Assembly (NCBI GenBank): GCA_013397435.1
Contig: VZRG01000185.1
Span: 436,947-500,946 of the forward strand
Length of the DNA stretch: 64,000 bases
Reading direction: 5' to 3'
Origin: Erythrocercus mccallii
Taxonomy: Eukaryota; Chordata; Aves; Passeriformes; Dicruridae
The notes under the pieces are model-generated. The model did not search any database. It was not told the origin of the DNA and saw nothing but the letters and a program-made list of their open reading frames with translations. Positions within the stretch are counted from its first letter, which is position 1, and every line of letters starts with the position of its first letter. This document shows, one piece after another, positions 1 through 12,900 of the stretch. The position numbers were made by a program, and so were the translations under genes.

Positions 1-140
1 GCCGTGCCCGGCGCCCCCCCGCGCTCCAGCGGCGCACGGAATCCAGAATGAATGAGCGCGAATTGCCTTTGTACTTGGAGCCTCAGGTCGGGGAGAGACA
101 GTAAAGGAAAATCCCCAACCCCCCCGCCCCAAAAGTTAAC
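1..140. other. Edge of a CpG-rich region, probably the ATP1B3 promoter island
   Basis: The first 60 bases are rich in C+G with several CpG pairs, then the sequence turns AT-rich. As exon 1 must lie just upstream, this is best read as the 3' shore of the promoter island, inside intron 1. No exon 1 coding sequence is present. Confidence 0.55.
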
Positions 141-3100
141 GAGCCCCAATTCCAGAAAGTGATCGTTGTGTGTGGTTGTGCGTCATCGTGCTAAATTTGT
201 TCTAGCGTAGGGCTTCTGGGCCTTTTATTTTCTTAAAGGAAGCTTTAAATGAAGGCTCTCCAGTAAAGCCTGTGAAGGCAGTGTTTGTTTTCCTATTTTC
301 AGGTAGTCATCCTATTGCTTTCTTCTGAGCTGGAAAGCATGTTATCGTAATCTGGTTGCTTCCAATAAAAATATTTGGATTTTCCGAGTGTGTTTTCTCA
401 TATTAAACAGTTGTACAAATGCTTAATATTAGGATGTTTCTTCAGCCCTCATGGGACATATTTACTGACTTCAGGAAATGCTGCGTCTCCTCCCAAAACT
501 TGCATGTAGTTGAGATACGTAATAGTTGTGCTTACAAAACCAACAAGACTCTCAGCGTGGTGTTAAGGAGCAGGCCAATACATCCTTGGCCTTGACACGA
601 TCTCAATGAATGCTGATGTTGAAATAGCAAGGAGGAGCTTTAAGCGGACTGTGCATGGGGTGTGCTTTCTCTGCCGTGCCAGTGTCTCCTGTCTGTCAGG
701 AGAGGGCCCGAGCTCTTACAGGAGTTCCCCTCCATTCAGATGGAAATAAGAGCTTGCAGCTACTCTGCCAGTTGAACAGCAAAGGGTAGGAAATTTCCAC
801 TATGCTGTTGTCTAAGGGATCTTTCTGTACAGGCAGGTTTCCTCAAGTGCGTGGGCTGGGTGTGTGGATTGCAGAAGTCTGGCTATGTCATGAGGCTGAG
901 CAGCACAGACTGTAGATATGTTAGAAATAGCTTGTATTTTTTTTTAAGGTGAAGATGAAACCAAATTCTCTGTTCAAACCCATCTAGTAGGATAAGTCAC
1001 TTAGGATGCTACTAGTCCATCCAAGTTAGACCAAGGCCAATAGATAACATTTGAAATTGAGATGACTTAGTTGGCAACTGAGTTTCTACAGCTACTTGAG
1101 AAAGTATCTATAGGCAGTTTGAATAATTTTACTTTGTGTAGGCAGGTCAAATAATTTTACTTCATTTTATTTAGTTTTATTTAGTAGTTTAGGTGATTTG
1201 CATGTGGTTACTACTATATACCATTTCCTCAGCTTGGACATTAGGAAGTGAATGTTCCGTAGCACCATGTTTTCAGTGTATTTTTTTCATCGATATTTGC
1301 TTTGGCATTCCATGATTAACATTCTGTGCTTATTTAATTTAATTATAGTCTGACTGTTTTGGGGCATGGTGTGTGGCATTCTATTTGGTTTTACTTTTTA
1401 ATGGTAAATGGGACCCTAATTGGGTGGCTCTGTTGGCACAGGAGACTATGCAGGGTTTGGTCTCCTGCTCTTAGAGGTGTGAGCTTAGAGCTCACACCGA
1501 CTACAGTTCCTTTTCTGTTGCTGGTCTCTAGGCTGAAAGGCGAGGACACAGGGGAGGAGAGCTCTGGTTGCCAGTCTGCTGGGTTGTCCTGTCTCCAGGG
1601 GCAGCACGATGAGAATTCAGCTGGCTCTGGTTCTGTGTGTATTTCTCTTGTCTCAAGACAGCTTCCTCACAGAAATAAGACAGGAGCAGTAGAGAAACCG
1701 TTAAGTAATTACTCACAGTATGTGCATGTTTTGCCCTAGTCTGACACAGTCCTGGGGGCTTATGTAAATAGTTACTGCAAGGGAGTGATTCTCTGCTATT
1801 CTCAATGCTGTGGCATTGGAGTATTCCTCTATCTGCGGTTTCCATGTCAGGATTTGTGAGAAGATCAAACACAAGTGGTTCCTATACTCATTTGTTATGT
1901 AACGGAGGTTGCATTTTAGAGTTTTGTAGAGTTGCTTTTTACAGCTTGGTGAAAACTCTATAATATGTCTCTTCTGGCAGAAAAAAAATTGAAGACTTTC
2001 ACCTTATTTTTTTGCAGACTTGAGGGGTACTTCAGTTTGAATCTTTCACAAGTCGATATCCAAACCTACACACACTCCCCCCCAAACTCTTCTATTTTTA
2101 ATTATTTGGCATAATCATTTGTTGTATTAAAAGAGACAGAAACTACTGGGAAAGGCTGCTGACCTGAGGCTGTGCTGTTCTCAGCAGCAAGGCGTGAGGG
2201 GTGCTGATAGTCCTCAAAGAGCTGATGGGCATGAGGGTGGGTCTGGTGTACACCCAGCGTTTAATCAGGTAGAGCAGAGAAAGGAAGATTCGGCTGAGTG
2301 CTGGGTGGGGCCTTGCTGAAAATGAAAGGAAGATCAGCATCTGTCTCTGCCTGTAATGCCAAGGTGCTCTGCCTGCCTAGAGTTAGCAAGAATGGAGTGA
2401 GATCCTCATAAACATCTTGTGATGAGATGCTCACTGCATACTCAGATGTGTGCGCTGTCTTACAAGATAGTTAATGCTTTTTGCATAAGGTTACAGAAAA
2501 ATAATTTGTGCCAAAAAAGAAGGGTAATATAGACTGTAGCAATACTTTATCTCTGGTCACACTAGATGTAATGTCAAGCGTATTTAAGTCCTTCTGTAAA
2601 GCTGGTTGTGTCAGGCTGTTTGACGTAGAGGTGGCATTGTCTTGAAGTACACAGAAATTCAGACCTACTACCTGGTTAGAATTCAGTGAAGACAAAAAAA
2701 AGTGCTGTCAGAGTTTTACTACTTTTCTAACATGGTTATTCTGTCTTCTTTTTTGGTGTTTTGAGGGATTTACTGTAATTTAGCTTTCTTCATGGATAGT
2801 GTAATATTAAACATTCTGGCGTCACTGTCTGCCATTGCAGTAGAATATTCTATTTTCCTTGGTTCAGATTGCTCTGAAAAAAGGCATCTTGCTTTGTCTT
2901 GTTACTGATATCAGTATGCTCTAGTAGTACAGTAAGTGTATGGGGGGGGCGGATGTTCTAAATGATTAATCACGGCATCAGACCCTGACTTTTGTGATTC
3001 TTTGCAAGTGTTGCACTTGACAGTTTTTATTGTCTCCTGAGGTGTAGCCATGTTCTGTCTGGAGCCCTGGCTTATTGTGACATAACATATAACATGGGAT

Positions 3101-3571
3101 TGAAGTTACATTTCTTCCAAGACTTTCTCTTCCTCCCTCTGCTGTTGCCCAGATCTGGAAAACAGTAATTCTTGAGTGTCCAAGAAATAAAATTAGTGAT
3201 TATTTCATGTGTATAGTTACGTTAGGTTCAAGCAAGGAAATCATCTGCAGGTGGACTAAAACTCCTTGATGTGCCTGGTACTGGTAGTAGTCAGTAGGAA
3301 CATCACTTGGGTCTTTAAATCCCCTTCATTAAAGGTCTTGACGGACAATCATGCAGGTGATAGGATCAGTGCAGCATGGAATCCAACAAACCATAAAACC
3401 AGAATTTAATTTTTGTTGTTGCAGGTAGTGTTGAGTAGTTGCTACCCTGTTTGTGGGAGTGTTTATGTTGATACCTGTGTATATCTAACTAGGCATTACA
3501 TACAGGTGGATTTGCCAGCCTGGTTTATGCCAGTGTAACATAGTTTTCATTGCTTTTGCCATGTAAAGTTT

Positions 3572-3607
3572 GGAAAGCTTGTATTCCATGGAAAGCTTGT
3601 GTTCCAT
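3572..3607. repeat. 18-bp tandem duplication
   Basis: Two copies of GGAAAGCTTGTRTTCCAT in a row, differing at one base. The ends (GGAA...TTCC) are complementary, so each copy can also fold. Probably a replication-slippage product. Confidence 0.8.
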
Positions 3608-4309
3608 GGAAATGATTGCCAGTCATGTGATATCTTGCATTCACCAGAGTCAGAAATTCTAATTTTCATAGTGGAGAAGTGTTTTAATTCCTGCAGATGA
3701 ATTCCACCTAATGACAGTACCAACATGTTGGTTCAAAAATTGAAATTTTCCAGATTTGACTTGCTTGTCGATGTGGTTAGGATATGAAGAAGTGTCCTAG
3801 GTGCTGTGATACCCTGTAAAAAGAAAAGTAAACCATAACAACTAGGTAAACTGTAATGCAGAATTTTGTTTTTGAGTTTTTCTTGTGTTACCGTTTTGAT
3901 TTACAAGATGTTCTGCGACAATTGAATTGGGTTGCATGTTAGATGTGGAAGCTGTACTTTGTTTGGAGGAAATATGGAGGATAGCTTTTCACTGTTACTT
4001 GGGTACATCTTGTTTCCTGACAAGAAATCCAGTGTTATGTGAAGTTATTTTGGCAGAGTTTCTTGACAGGTTATGGCTTGCTCACTGTGATTAGCTAAGG
4101 ATAATTAGTACTAATAGGCTCACAAAGAGCAGCTTACTCAGTTTGGGGCTGTTGGAAGATGCAGAGGGAATTTTTGTTAGTTTTTTCCCTCTTTTTAATG
4201 TGGCAAAGCAGTGTAAATGGGTCAGTTTAGTGGCCAGCGTTCTGCAGTGCATTTACAAGCTGTATTAAAACAAAGATTAAAAATAATCTGTGTGTGAGCA
4301 CGCATGCGC

Positions 4310-4690
4310 TTTGCTGGGCTGGGGGAGGCTAGTGGAGCTTCAGGGCCGTGAATAGAAACAGCCTTTCCAGCCGTGTTCCTGCTGTGTATCCCCAGTGGCT
4401 GGGCTGCTGCTGGGAGGGAGAGGGGCTGGGGAAGGTGCTGTTGTCAGTGCAGTCTCCACCATGGAGTGGGGATCACTGTTACCCCTGTACTTGGTGCTCC
4501 CCAGGCCATGAGGGGTCCCCAGCTCTGCCCTGCTGCTGCCCCTGGTGGGGAAGGGGTCCTGCCCCCCAGCCCCACTGGAGTGAGGGGCTGTGCAAGTCGG
4601 GGGGCACCAATGACCCGTGGAGGAGAGCTGCCCCTTGTGGCACCTGCTCTTCAGGGTCAGCTCCGAGGCCAGGAATGCAGGTGATGTGCT
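4310..4690. other. GC-rich block in intron 1
   Basis: A roughly 380-base stretch far richer in C+G than its flanks, with overlapping open frames on both strands (for example 4348-4692 + and 4340-4726 -). The frames are explained by composition; their products show no domain and no splice context links them to ATP1B3. It has fewer CpG pairs than the islands at 29.4 and 59.9 kb. Confidence 0.5.
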
Positions 4691-6620
4691 AATGTTGGCC
4701 CAAAACAGGACTCTTCTTAGGGCCATGTCTGCTTAGAACTGCACACCATGGTGCTCTGATTACCCATGTTATGCTCATCAGTGTTTTTTTTCCAGTGAAG
4801 TTTAGCTTACTGTTTTAGAAATTAAAATAAGGGTGTATTCTGCAATATTTTTCCCTGATTTTCTTGCTTTTACTCTACTTGCCATGGTAGCTGCTTGTCT
4901 TGTCTTACATGTCAAATTCTTCGGTTCGATTGAGGCTGTTGGATGAGTGTCTTGGTCACTTGATGGAAAGTGTACTTTCCAGGCAGTTTGATGAAAGTAT
5001 CCAGTAATTTAACTTGTATGGATCAAAATATGAGCTGACCAGAGGTTTTGTACGGGAGGTTTTTTGTTTGGTTGGTTTTGTAATACCCCTTGGCTATTAA
5101 TCAGAAGATCTTTGTTCTGTTTCGAAGCCAGTTAAAGCAATTATAAGCTTATAGGTAAAACAAGTTGCTGATGTGCCAAATATGGATGCAACTTTTGTTG
5201 ACCAGAATTTCTACTATTTGTTTTTATGTTCTCATTTTAGCAGCTAAGTGACTTCTAAATAACCTAAGCAATTATTCACAATAGCTGTCCAGGTGTCTTG
5301 TTCATTATAGAGTAGTCGTTTTTGTGCTTGCATACTTGGCAACTTGCTGCACAGAATCTTACATCTTGGTGGTTTTAATTGTATTTTAAATAGCTGATCA
5401 TTTTCAGTTTATTGCAGATTGGTAGGTAACTTCCTCAACATGCGAGACTGAAAACTAAAACCAAACTGAAAATCCACTGACAATCAGCTGGTTGCTGTTG
5501 AGAACTTTACTTACAGTAAATAATTTGGAAACCACATCATTATTTTAATAGATGCATACAGAATTCTTCTGGGAGAAGTAAAACGGGCACTTGGATTTTT
5601 AGCAGTCATGCGTTTCTGGAGACCATACTACACTAGAGACTATTTCAGTGCAAAATGCAAGCATAGTTTCTGGGACAGGAGCCAGGGCTTAGGCTTCCTT
5701 TTGTCATCTTCCAGGGGGCAGTATGTAGCACTGGGGTCCAATTGTGTTTGCTTTTGCTCTTTCCTTTTCCATGAAAGGTTAAATAGTTCTGGACTTGATT
5801 CTCTCACATAATCAAGTGTCAGTGGTAGGATGCTGCATAATGGTTTTGAAGTGCTTTTCTTCATACCCCAGTTACATCTCTGGTTTCTGACAGCACCCTT
5901 ACAGCTAGAATATCCAATAAAAATTGAGTTTGTGTCAACATTTGGTTACGTTTTTGAATTAGAACAGTTTTAAAGATGGCTCTCAGTCCAAGCATGAAGT
6001 CCCCTCAGTACTTTTAATAGCTCCCATTCTTTTTGACACTCTCTGCATGTGTCCTTAAGTCTCAGATGCTCAGTCTTAAAACAGAATCCCACACATTTTT
6101 TAGGTTGTTACTGAGTGCTCAGTGCAAGTTGAAGTTGGTAATATCTGTGTATTTGATGGGCTTGCTGGGTCCCCAGGGTGGATTGGTAAAGCACAGGTGT
6201 ATGGGTTAGGCTGGACAAATCTGAAGAGAAGGCTTGGTTTGTTTTCAAAAACGTGGCAGAAACCATTTTCACCTTGAGAAGTATCTTGTAACAGGGTATG
6301 TTTGAAGGACTGCTCTGTGTGGAGTTCCTTCGGATATCAACTATGTTATTAAAGCACCAATTGCTTCCTCCCTGGTCTGGATCCAGTATAATAATTTTAT
6401 CTTTTCCCTCAGTTCTTTCGTCTTCCCAACAACCAGATACAAAGCTAAAATTCCAGTAAACAAGTGACAGTTTATTTTTTTTCTAATGCACTACTTAGTC
6501 ATTTTTGCCAGCTTTCCTGTATAGCCCAAAGAGTGGTTTTTAATGTTTCCCTCTTAAAAATAGAGATGCCAAAATGCCCTATAAGCTTTAAGAATCAAAA
6601 AGTATTAAGAAAACCTCTTT

Positions 6621-6665
6621 GTATGCATTATTGTGTATTATATGTGTAATGTATGCATTATCGTG
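6621..6665. repeat. Near-identical 15-bp direct repeats, 30-bp spacing
   Basis: GTATGCATTATTGTG at 6621 and GTATGCATTATCGTG at 6651, in alternating purine-pyrimidine sequence that continues into TGCATTACATATGTATGC. Short local duplication; no function assigned. Confidence 0.6.
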
Positions 6666-6803
6666 CACTGTGCATTACATATGTATGCTAGAGGCGTATT
6701 TATGACTACAAACATTGTATTGCTAATTTCCCATTTTTGATTTTCAAAATAGGTAATGGAATTAGATGAAACAAAAATAATAATTTTAGCTTTTTCTTTA
6801 CAG

Positions 6804-6932
6804 GATTGATCTTGCTATTCTATCTGGTATTCTATGGCTTCCTAGCAGCACTCTTCACATTCACAATGTGGGTTATGCTTCAGACACTGAGCAGTGATAT
6901 ACCGAAATACCGTGACCGGATTTCTAGTCCAG
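6804..6932 (+). CDS. ATP1B3: ATP1B3 exon 2: transmembrane segment
   Basis: 129 bases after a pyrimidine-rich tract ending in CAG, followed by donor GTAACA. The first two bases complete a Gly codon begun in exon 1; 42 whole codons follow and the last base starts another Gly codon. It encodes the single membrane helix and the first extracellular residues (SDIPKYRDRISSP), closely matching the beta-3 family. Confidence 0.96.
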
Positions 6933-9900
6933 GTAACACTGTATTTATTTTTTCATAAACCTCTGTCTGGTTTAACAACTGAGTTTTATTTGAGAGCTTT
7001 TTTGAAGCATGAACTACTTATGGGAAATCGTTATTCAGTTACTTAGAGGTTGCAAGGGTAAAACTTGGTGTGAGGCAAGTTATATATGTTTATAGCATAA
7101 ATTCAAGCAGTAGCTTTCTGTGTGTATGTACTAATTTTTGCTAGTTTTTTCTCTAAGCTTCTGTCAGTTGAATTTGTCATGTAGACCGCAATTTTGCCTG
7201 CAGATCCATACAGCATGCTTGATGTAGAAGTGGGTTTATAATTTAATCAAATTGCTTTAAAGGTACTTTATACCAGTTCTCCTGGCTCAGATGGAAGGCT
7301 ACCTTGATTAGTGTTTGATACTTTGCAGAAGGTACAGGAGGGCTGTACTGTGGGTGTGATCTGCTTAAGAGTATGTAAGGACTGTGGTACAGAGGCCTTC
7401 TGCAGTTTTTATTACAGTATTAGGTAGCTTCCAACTGACATGGAATGGATTTCAGGGATTTCAACCTGTCACATAGGCATCCACTAGAGAAAGGGACCTG
7501 TTTTATGGTGAAGCTAAGTATGTGTAACACATAGCTGCCACTGTAAGTGGTGTCTTGCTTTCTTTGTGCGTTGCCCACCTGTCTCACTGTTGGCTGCTTC
7601 AGGAACTGTATGTTAAAAAAAAAACCCTGTACAAATAAGAATGAATAATATGTTTGTGTTCCCCAATATAATATATTGGTGGAAATGAGACAACGTTATT
7701 TTTAAAAATATTTTTTCCTTTTGTTGAATGAAAAGCTCTTAAAATTGAACATCATCTTGCAGCTGTATCCACACTTAAGATGGTACAGTGATCTTTGTGT
7801 GAGCAAGTTGCAGTTGGGCCAGTGTAATAAACGTCTCTGGATTCTGAACAGAATTTGTTTTGATGTAGTGTTCTAGCTCCTCTAACAAGTGTCACGTTGT
7901 TAGGGATTTTGAGGATTTGTGCTGGTTTTTCAAGATAAGAATGGGCTAGGTGAAAGATGGGCTAGAATGGGCTGGAATGAAAAATTTTTTTAAAAGGGGA
8001 AGAAAAATGAGCGGAAAAAAAAGTGGCTTAGTTGACCATTTCTTCCCATTTCCATTGTGTCTGTTGTGGAAGTCAAAAGCATGGTAGTAGATGGAGCTGT
8101 GGGTAGCCGTGGCTTAATGCTGGGCTTGAGTGACATTTCTTCTTTCATGTAGTTCAGGGTATTCATTTTCCTTGGTTTTGAAATAAGTCATAAGGGATGT
8201 TTGTTTTTAAGTATATATGCCGCAATTAGTTTTTACTTGAAGAATTCCTGTAACATTTCTGAATTAAATGTCTTTATTAACTGTGTCTTTAGTAACTCAT
8301 ACATTAAACTTAATCAAATTGCTTGTTTCTGTTTTAATGTTTCTCCTTAACTCTGTCATGTTTCATTTGCAGTGACACATGTCATGTTCCTGGCTGTAAG
8401 CTTAAATTCTTTAAAAAACCCTAAAATCTACACACAAAACCTGGATACTGTAGGTCAAAGGTTCTGCTCTTATGTTAAACATACTTGGAAATTTTACAAT
8501 TGATTTATTTTATAATTGATATCTGACTTGCTTTGTACACTGGGGTATAATAGTATAAATCAAATCCAGATGATTTTAAAACTTTTTTTCTTAAATCCCG
8601 CCTGGAACTGTAAAATAATGTAATCTCTTCTACAATCCTAGATGTGGTCCTGAGGCTGTTAATTCTGTTCCTCTAGAAGAGCTCAAATCCTGCATCTCTC
8701 ACAGTCTATGCATCAGTCCTTCAAATAGCTTTTTCTGTAGAATTTACACCATAGTTTTTAGGCAGAATATAATCCACTGAAAGTGGAGCAGTCTCCTCTT
8801 TGTGGGATGTTTCTGACATTTCCCTGAATCTGTAAACATTTTCAAATTATTTTTCATTCATTGATGACTAGTTTGGTTATTTTGTCATAGTCCCTTTAAA
8901 AAATACCATTTAAGTCCTTCATTTACGTATAGTTCTGTAGATAATTGTCTCTTATCCCCTAAAAGCTCCTAATGTGTAAAACCCTTTCAGTGATTCTTCA
9001 GCCCTGCTACTAATTGCCTTTATTTTGTTGAATACCAGTTCAGTGTGAAGGCCAGAAAATTACTGTAATGGTGCAAAGTAGTCTGCAGTCAAAATGGTGT
9101 TTGTAGCTTTATATGGACTGTCAGTCATTAAGGCCTTTATTTGTGGCTTTCATGAAAATAATTTAACTGCTGTTATTGCAAAAAAGAGGATTCTTGATTT
9201 ATTTGGAATCCTATAAAAGACCTAGAATAAAAAACATTAAATTGCATCTGGGTTTTTTTAAAAGCTGAAAGACATTTGTCAGTGGTAAACATCTATACTG
9301 GAAATTTATTATTTGCAAGTTGCAAGTATTTGTAAGTAATTTCTGCCTTTGGATGAGAAGCTTGGCCATTTCTGTCAGTAAATCTTTAACAGACCTGGGC
9401 TGCTGAACTACACTCTTGATACACTTTACAAAACCTTACTGTGATGGTCAACTACAGTAATCTAGCTTTATCTTCCCACTGCAGTCTTACATTCTTAAAT
9501 GTTTATTTTTTTATAAAGATGGCCTGTTTTTAAATTTTTCATTATTACTATTTTTGGTTTTATTTTTGTTTTCTGCCTTAGATTGAATTCATTTGGGAAT
9601 CCAGTTTTAATTGGTTTTGTCAGAGGACAGGAAAACTAAATGGCATCCTAAGATGATACAATCAGTTGCTGTTGAATTGCAGCTTCTTCCTTTGTGTCAA
9701 ATTTGACTTGGATCAAACAATTTTAATATTCTAATTTAGAAGAAAATCTGATGAAATATAGGTTGGGGTTTGGATTTTTCGTGGTTGTTTGTTTGTCTTC
9801 TCTTTTGTACAACTGCAATATCCACTCTCAGCTGTACTTGAAGAGACAGATGCATGGACACTCACCTGTTAATCACAACTGCAGGGTTTTTATCTGTGCT

Positions 9901-12900
9901 AATTATTTATATTAAATAAGAGTTACCTTAAGGTAATTTGAATAAAACAATCAGTTATACACCCTTTTTTGAACTGATTTAATCTCTGCTGCAGTATCAG
10001 GTGGTGTAGTGCTATTTCATTTGCTGCTGAAGCTGTGATGAGTAGTAGAAGCATCAGGTACCAGTGTAAGTGACAGCTCCAGGTGGCACAGCCGAGTGTA
10101 TCAGTGTGCCTTTTGCTCTCACCTCCTCCACAGAAATCCCTGAGATTGAACTCTGCATGCAGCTTTCTGGGCCATATGCTGGGAAGCAGGGGCAGCTCAG
10201 CTCTTGAGAGGGCCAAGCCTACTTTATTCCATGTGTGCCTTGTCCGTCCTTCAGCTGAGGCTGGATTCAGCCTTTGGTGGCCCTCCTGCCTCCTGCAGCT
10301 CTGATTCCTGGCCGGGGGTGGTTGCTGGCCCGGTGCCCCCAGGCAGCAGCACAAGGAGCTGCAGTTCCCCCAGGGGATGCCTGGGGCCAGGAGGTGGCTC
10401 TGCTCCGCAGCATTCCCCGTTCCCAGGCCTGGCTGAGCCCAGCCCCTGTGGCTGTGTAATGTGTCTCGTATTCTCTGTGAAACAGGTGGCACCTAAACTT
10501 TGTTTGAGGAGATGGAGGAGAACACTGAAAACTAACTTGGCATGTCTGTTTTGACTGGGGTAACTTTCAAGCCACCTTTATTAATGATCAAATTTTTAAA
10601 AATATTTTTTCAGTGTTTCCATGAGAATAATGTAATCATAGCTTCACTCTGTATTGCCTAAAGCGTTGATGAACTATTGCTTGAAGTGAAGGTTTTCTGG
10701 GTTTGCTTTTGGGTGTTTTTTCAATTATCTTTTAAGCTTAATTTGCTGAGCGTGGAAAATGGATCAATAAAAATCTTCAATTGAAAGTGATTAAACTGCT
10801 GATTTTGCTTTTCCTAATCACTTGGGTTTGGTTTGTGAATTGCACTTATACATTTTGTTGGATTTAAACGAATTAATGTAATGCTGATTTTGATTACTGG
10901 CTTCAAACACAAAGTACCTTCCAGTACTGGGGAATATAGGGGTAACATAAATGTTTCTTTACAGATGATAGACATTTTCCAATTTATGGATATTTGAATA
11001 GAGGCTAGAGTGGTGAAGGAAAGATAAATTGCTTAGTTCCTAACTTGAACTTTTTCTTTTTAAGGACTTATGATTTCACCAAAGCCAGACACTGCATTGG
11101 AATTTTACTTTAACAGGAGTGACAGCCAGTCATATTCAGAATATGTTACTACACTTCAAAACTTCCTTGAATGTAAGTTATAGTTGCCCAAGCAATTTGG
11201 GAGTCTTAATCTTGAGTACATTATTTAATTTCTTGCTTGTAGTTACTAATTGCTAGTGGAGACTAATACAAGTTTGGGGTTACTATAAATATGTCCTCAA
11301 AATCTGTATGTTACAGAAAAAGTATAATGCCTGTATTGGACAGGGAGCCTGAATATGAGGAATAGTGCAGTACATAATTGAGAGGTTTGGGTGATTTGGT
11401 TGTTTAAATACTGTAAGATGTAGAAATTGCATATGCCAAATGAATCAATTTAAAATAACATAGGTCTTGTCTTTGATAATATAATAATACTTCATTAGTA
11501 TTCAAGACTATCAAGTTTATCAAGACTTACCTGATTAATCTTAATCTAAGTTTATCAAGACTTATCTGATTATCTGATACCTTAATCTAAATGATTTGGT
11601 AACTGAGTGAGAATACTTTAGTCTGAAGAATTTGAGTGTCTGTTTGAAAAATAAGGCACACAAAGATTAAATTAATTGCAATTTATTGATTCTTCACTCT
11701 GATACACAGTATCTACACACAGAAATATTAAACCACTGAATTTAGAACATGTAGAAAAGGTAACACAGGACAAGTCTGAAGGATGTCAAAATCACTGGTT
11801 TGTCGTACATTATATATGTGCCTATATGTACACTTATTCTAATAATCTGAAAATACTAGTAAGTTTAACCCCCCCAGAAGTTGTAAGTCAGAATGAAGAA
11901 GATGCTGTGAAATCTCACCTGTGTGCATGAGTTGCTTTGTTAGCTACAGCTGTACTTGAATCTCTCCCTATTCATAATTTTGGTGCCTACTAAAAGCTTC
12001 TATGAGTAGGCTTTTCTTTCACAGCTGTGCCAAGGGTTCCTGGGAGGAGTGCTGATTTCATGACTACCTGCTTCTCCTGCAGTTCTGTGGGTCTTGCACT
12101 GAGGATGAGCTTTCCCTTTCTCCATTTTACCTTATTAGCTGTGAGCTGGGGTGTAAGGGAGGAGAAGAAACCACAAAGTATCTTAAATGGGTTTAGTTTT
12201 AGCATTTGTGACAGTGTGGTCTGTCCACTTAAGAAACACATGAAAGTGAGAAACAACTTGAGATGTTAGTATAACATTTATTATACTACCTGATGCAAAT
12301 GTAGAGATAATTTAATTATTGAAATACTTCTAAGTTTTCCTGTGTATTTGCAAAAGAAAGGTGCAAAGGGAAAAACTGGTTGAGTTTCCAGGTAAAAACT
12401 TGATTGTTTGTATTTTAATACATTATTAGAATAGAATATGTAGTTAGTGGAGGTATAGAAGTTAATGAAGTTGTGATTATTGTTACAATTTAAAAAGCAG
12501 GAAGGTATTAATTCTTCTGTAATACTCTATTTTTCATTCAAGTACACTGCTACTTGTCTATAGGCTTTGAAAAAGTATTTAAGATGGATGTAAGAGATAA
12601 TGCTCTGAAAATACTTGAGAAAACTATGGGAGAAGTAACATGATAATTATTTATATAGGCATCTGCAGGTTTTGAATACTTATATGTCTTATGCCGTTGA
12701 TTTACAAGCTGTTTTTGTTTCATAGCATATAATGATTCAAAGCAGTCCCAAAACATAGAGTGTACTCCGGGAAAGATCTTTGATCAGAGTGATGCTCCTG
12801 TAAAAAAGGCTTGTCGATTTAACCTCTCTGAGCTTGGCCAGTGCTCTGGGAAGGAAGATACAAACTTTGGCTATTCTAAAGGAACTCCGTGTGTGCTTGT

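Larger units (their letters stand above)
141..6803 (+). other. ATP1B3: ATP1B3 intron 1 (3' part)
   Basis: Non-coding apart from scattered short chance ORFs. Notable items are an 18-bp tandem duplication at 3572-3607, a GC-rich block at about 4310-4690, and a short repeat pair at 6621-6665. Nothing else recognised. Confidence 0.85.

Noticed and set aside
4921..4945. tRNA-like B-box (GGTTCGATT)
   Set aside because: No following CC, no A-box at the right distance and no cloverleaf; isolated chance match.
9923..10554. Minus-strand 189-codon ORF and plus-strand ORFs in ATP1B3 intron 2
   Set aside because: Open frames on both strands in a GC-rich block; no recognisable domain or conserved motif.
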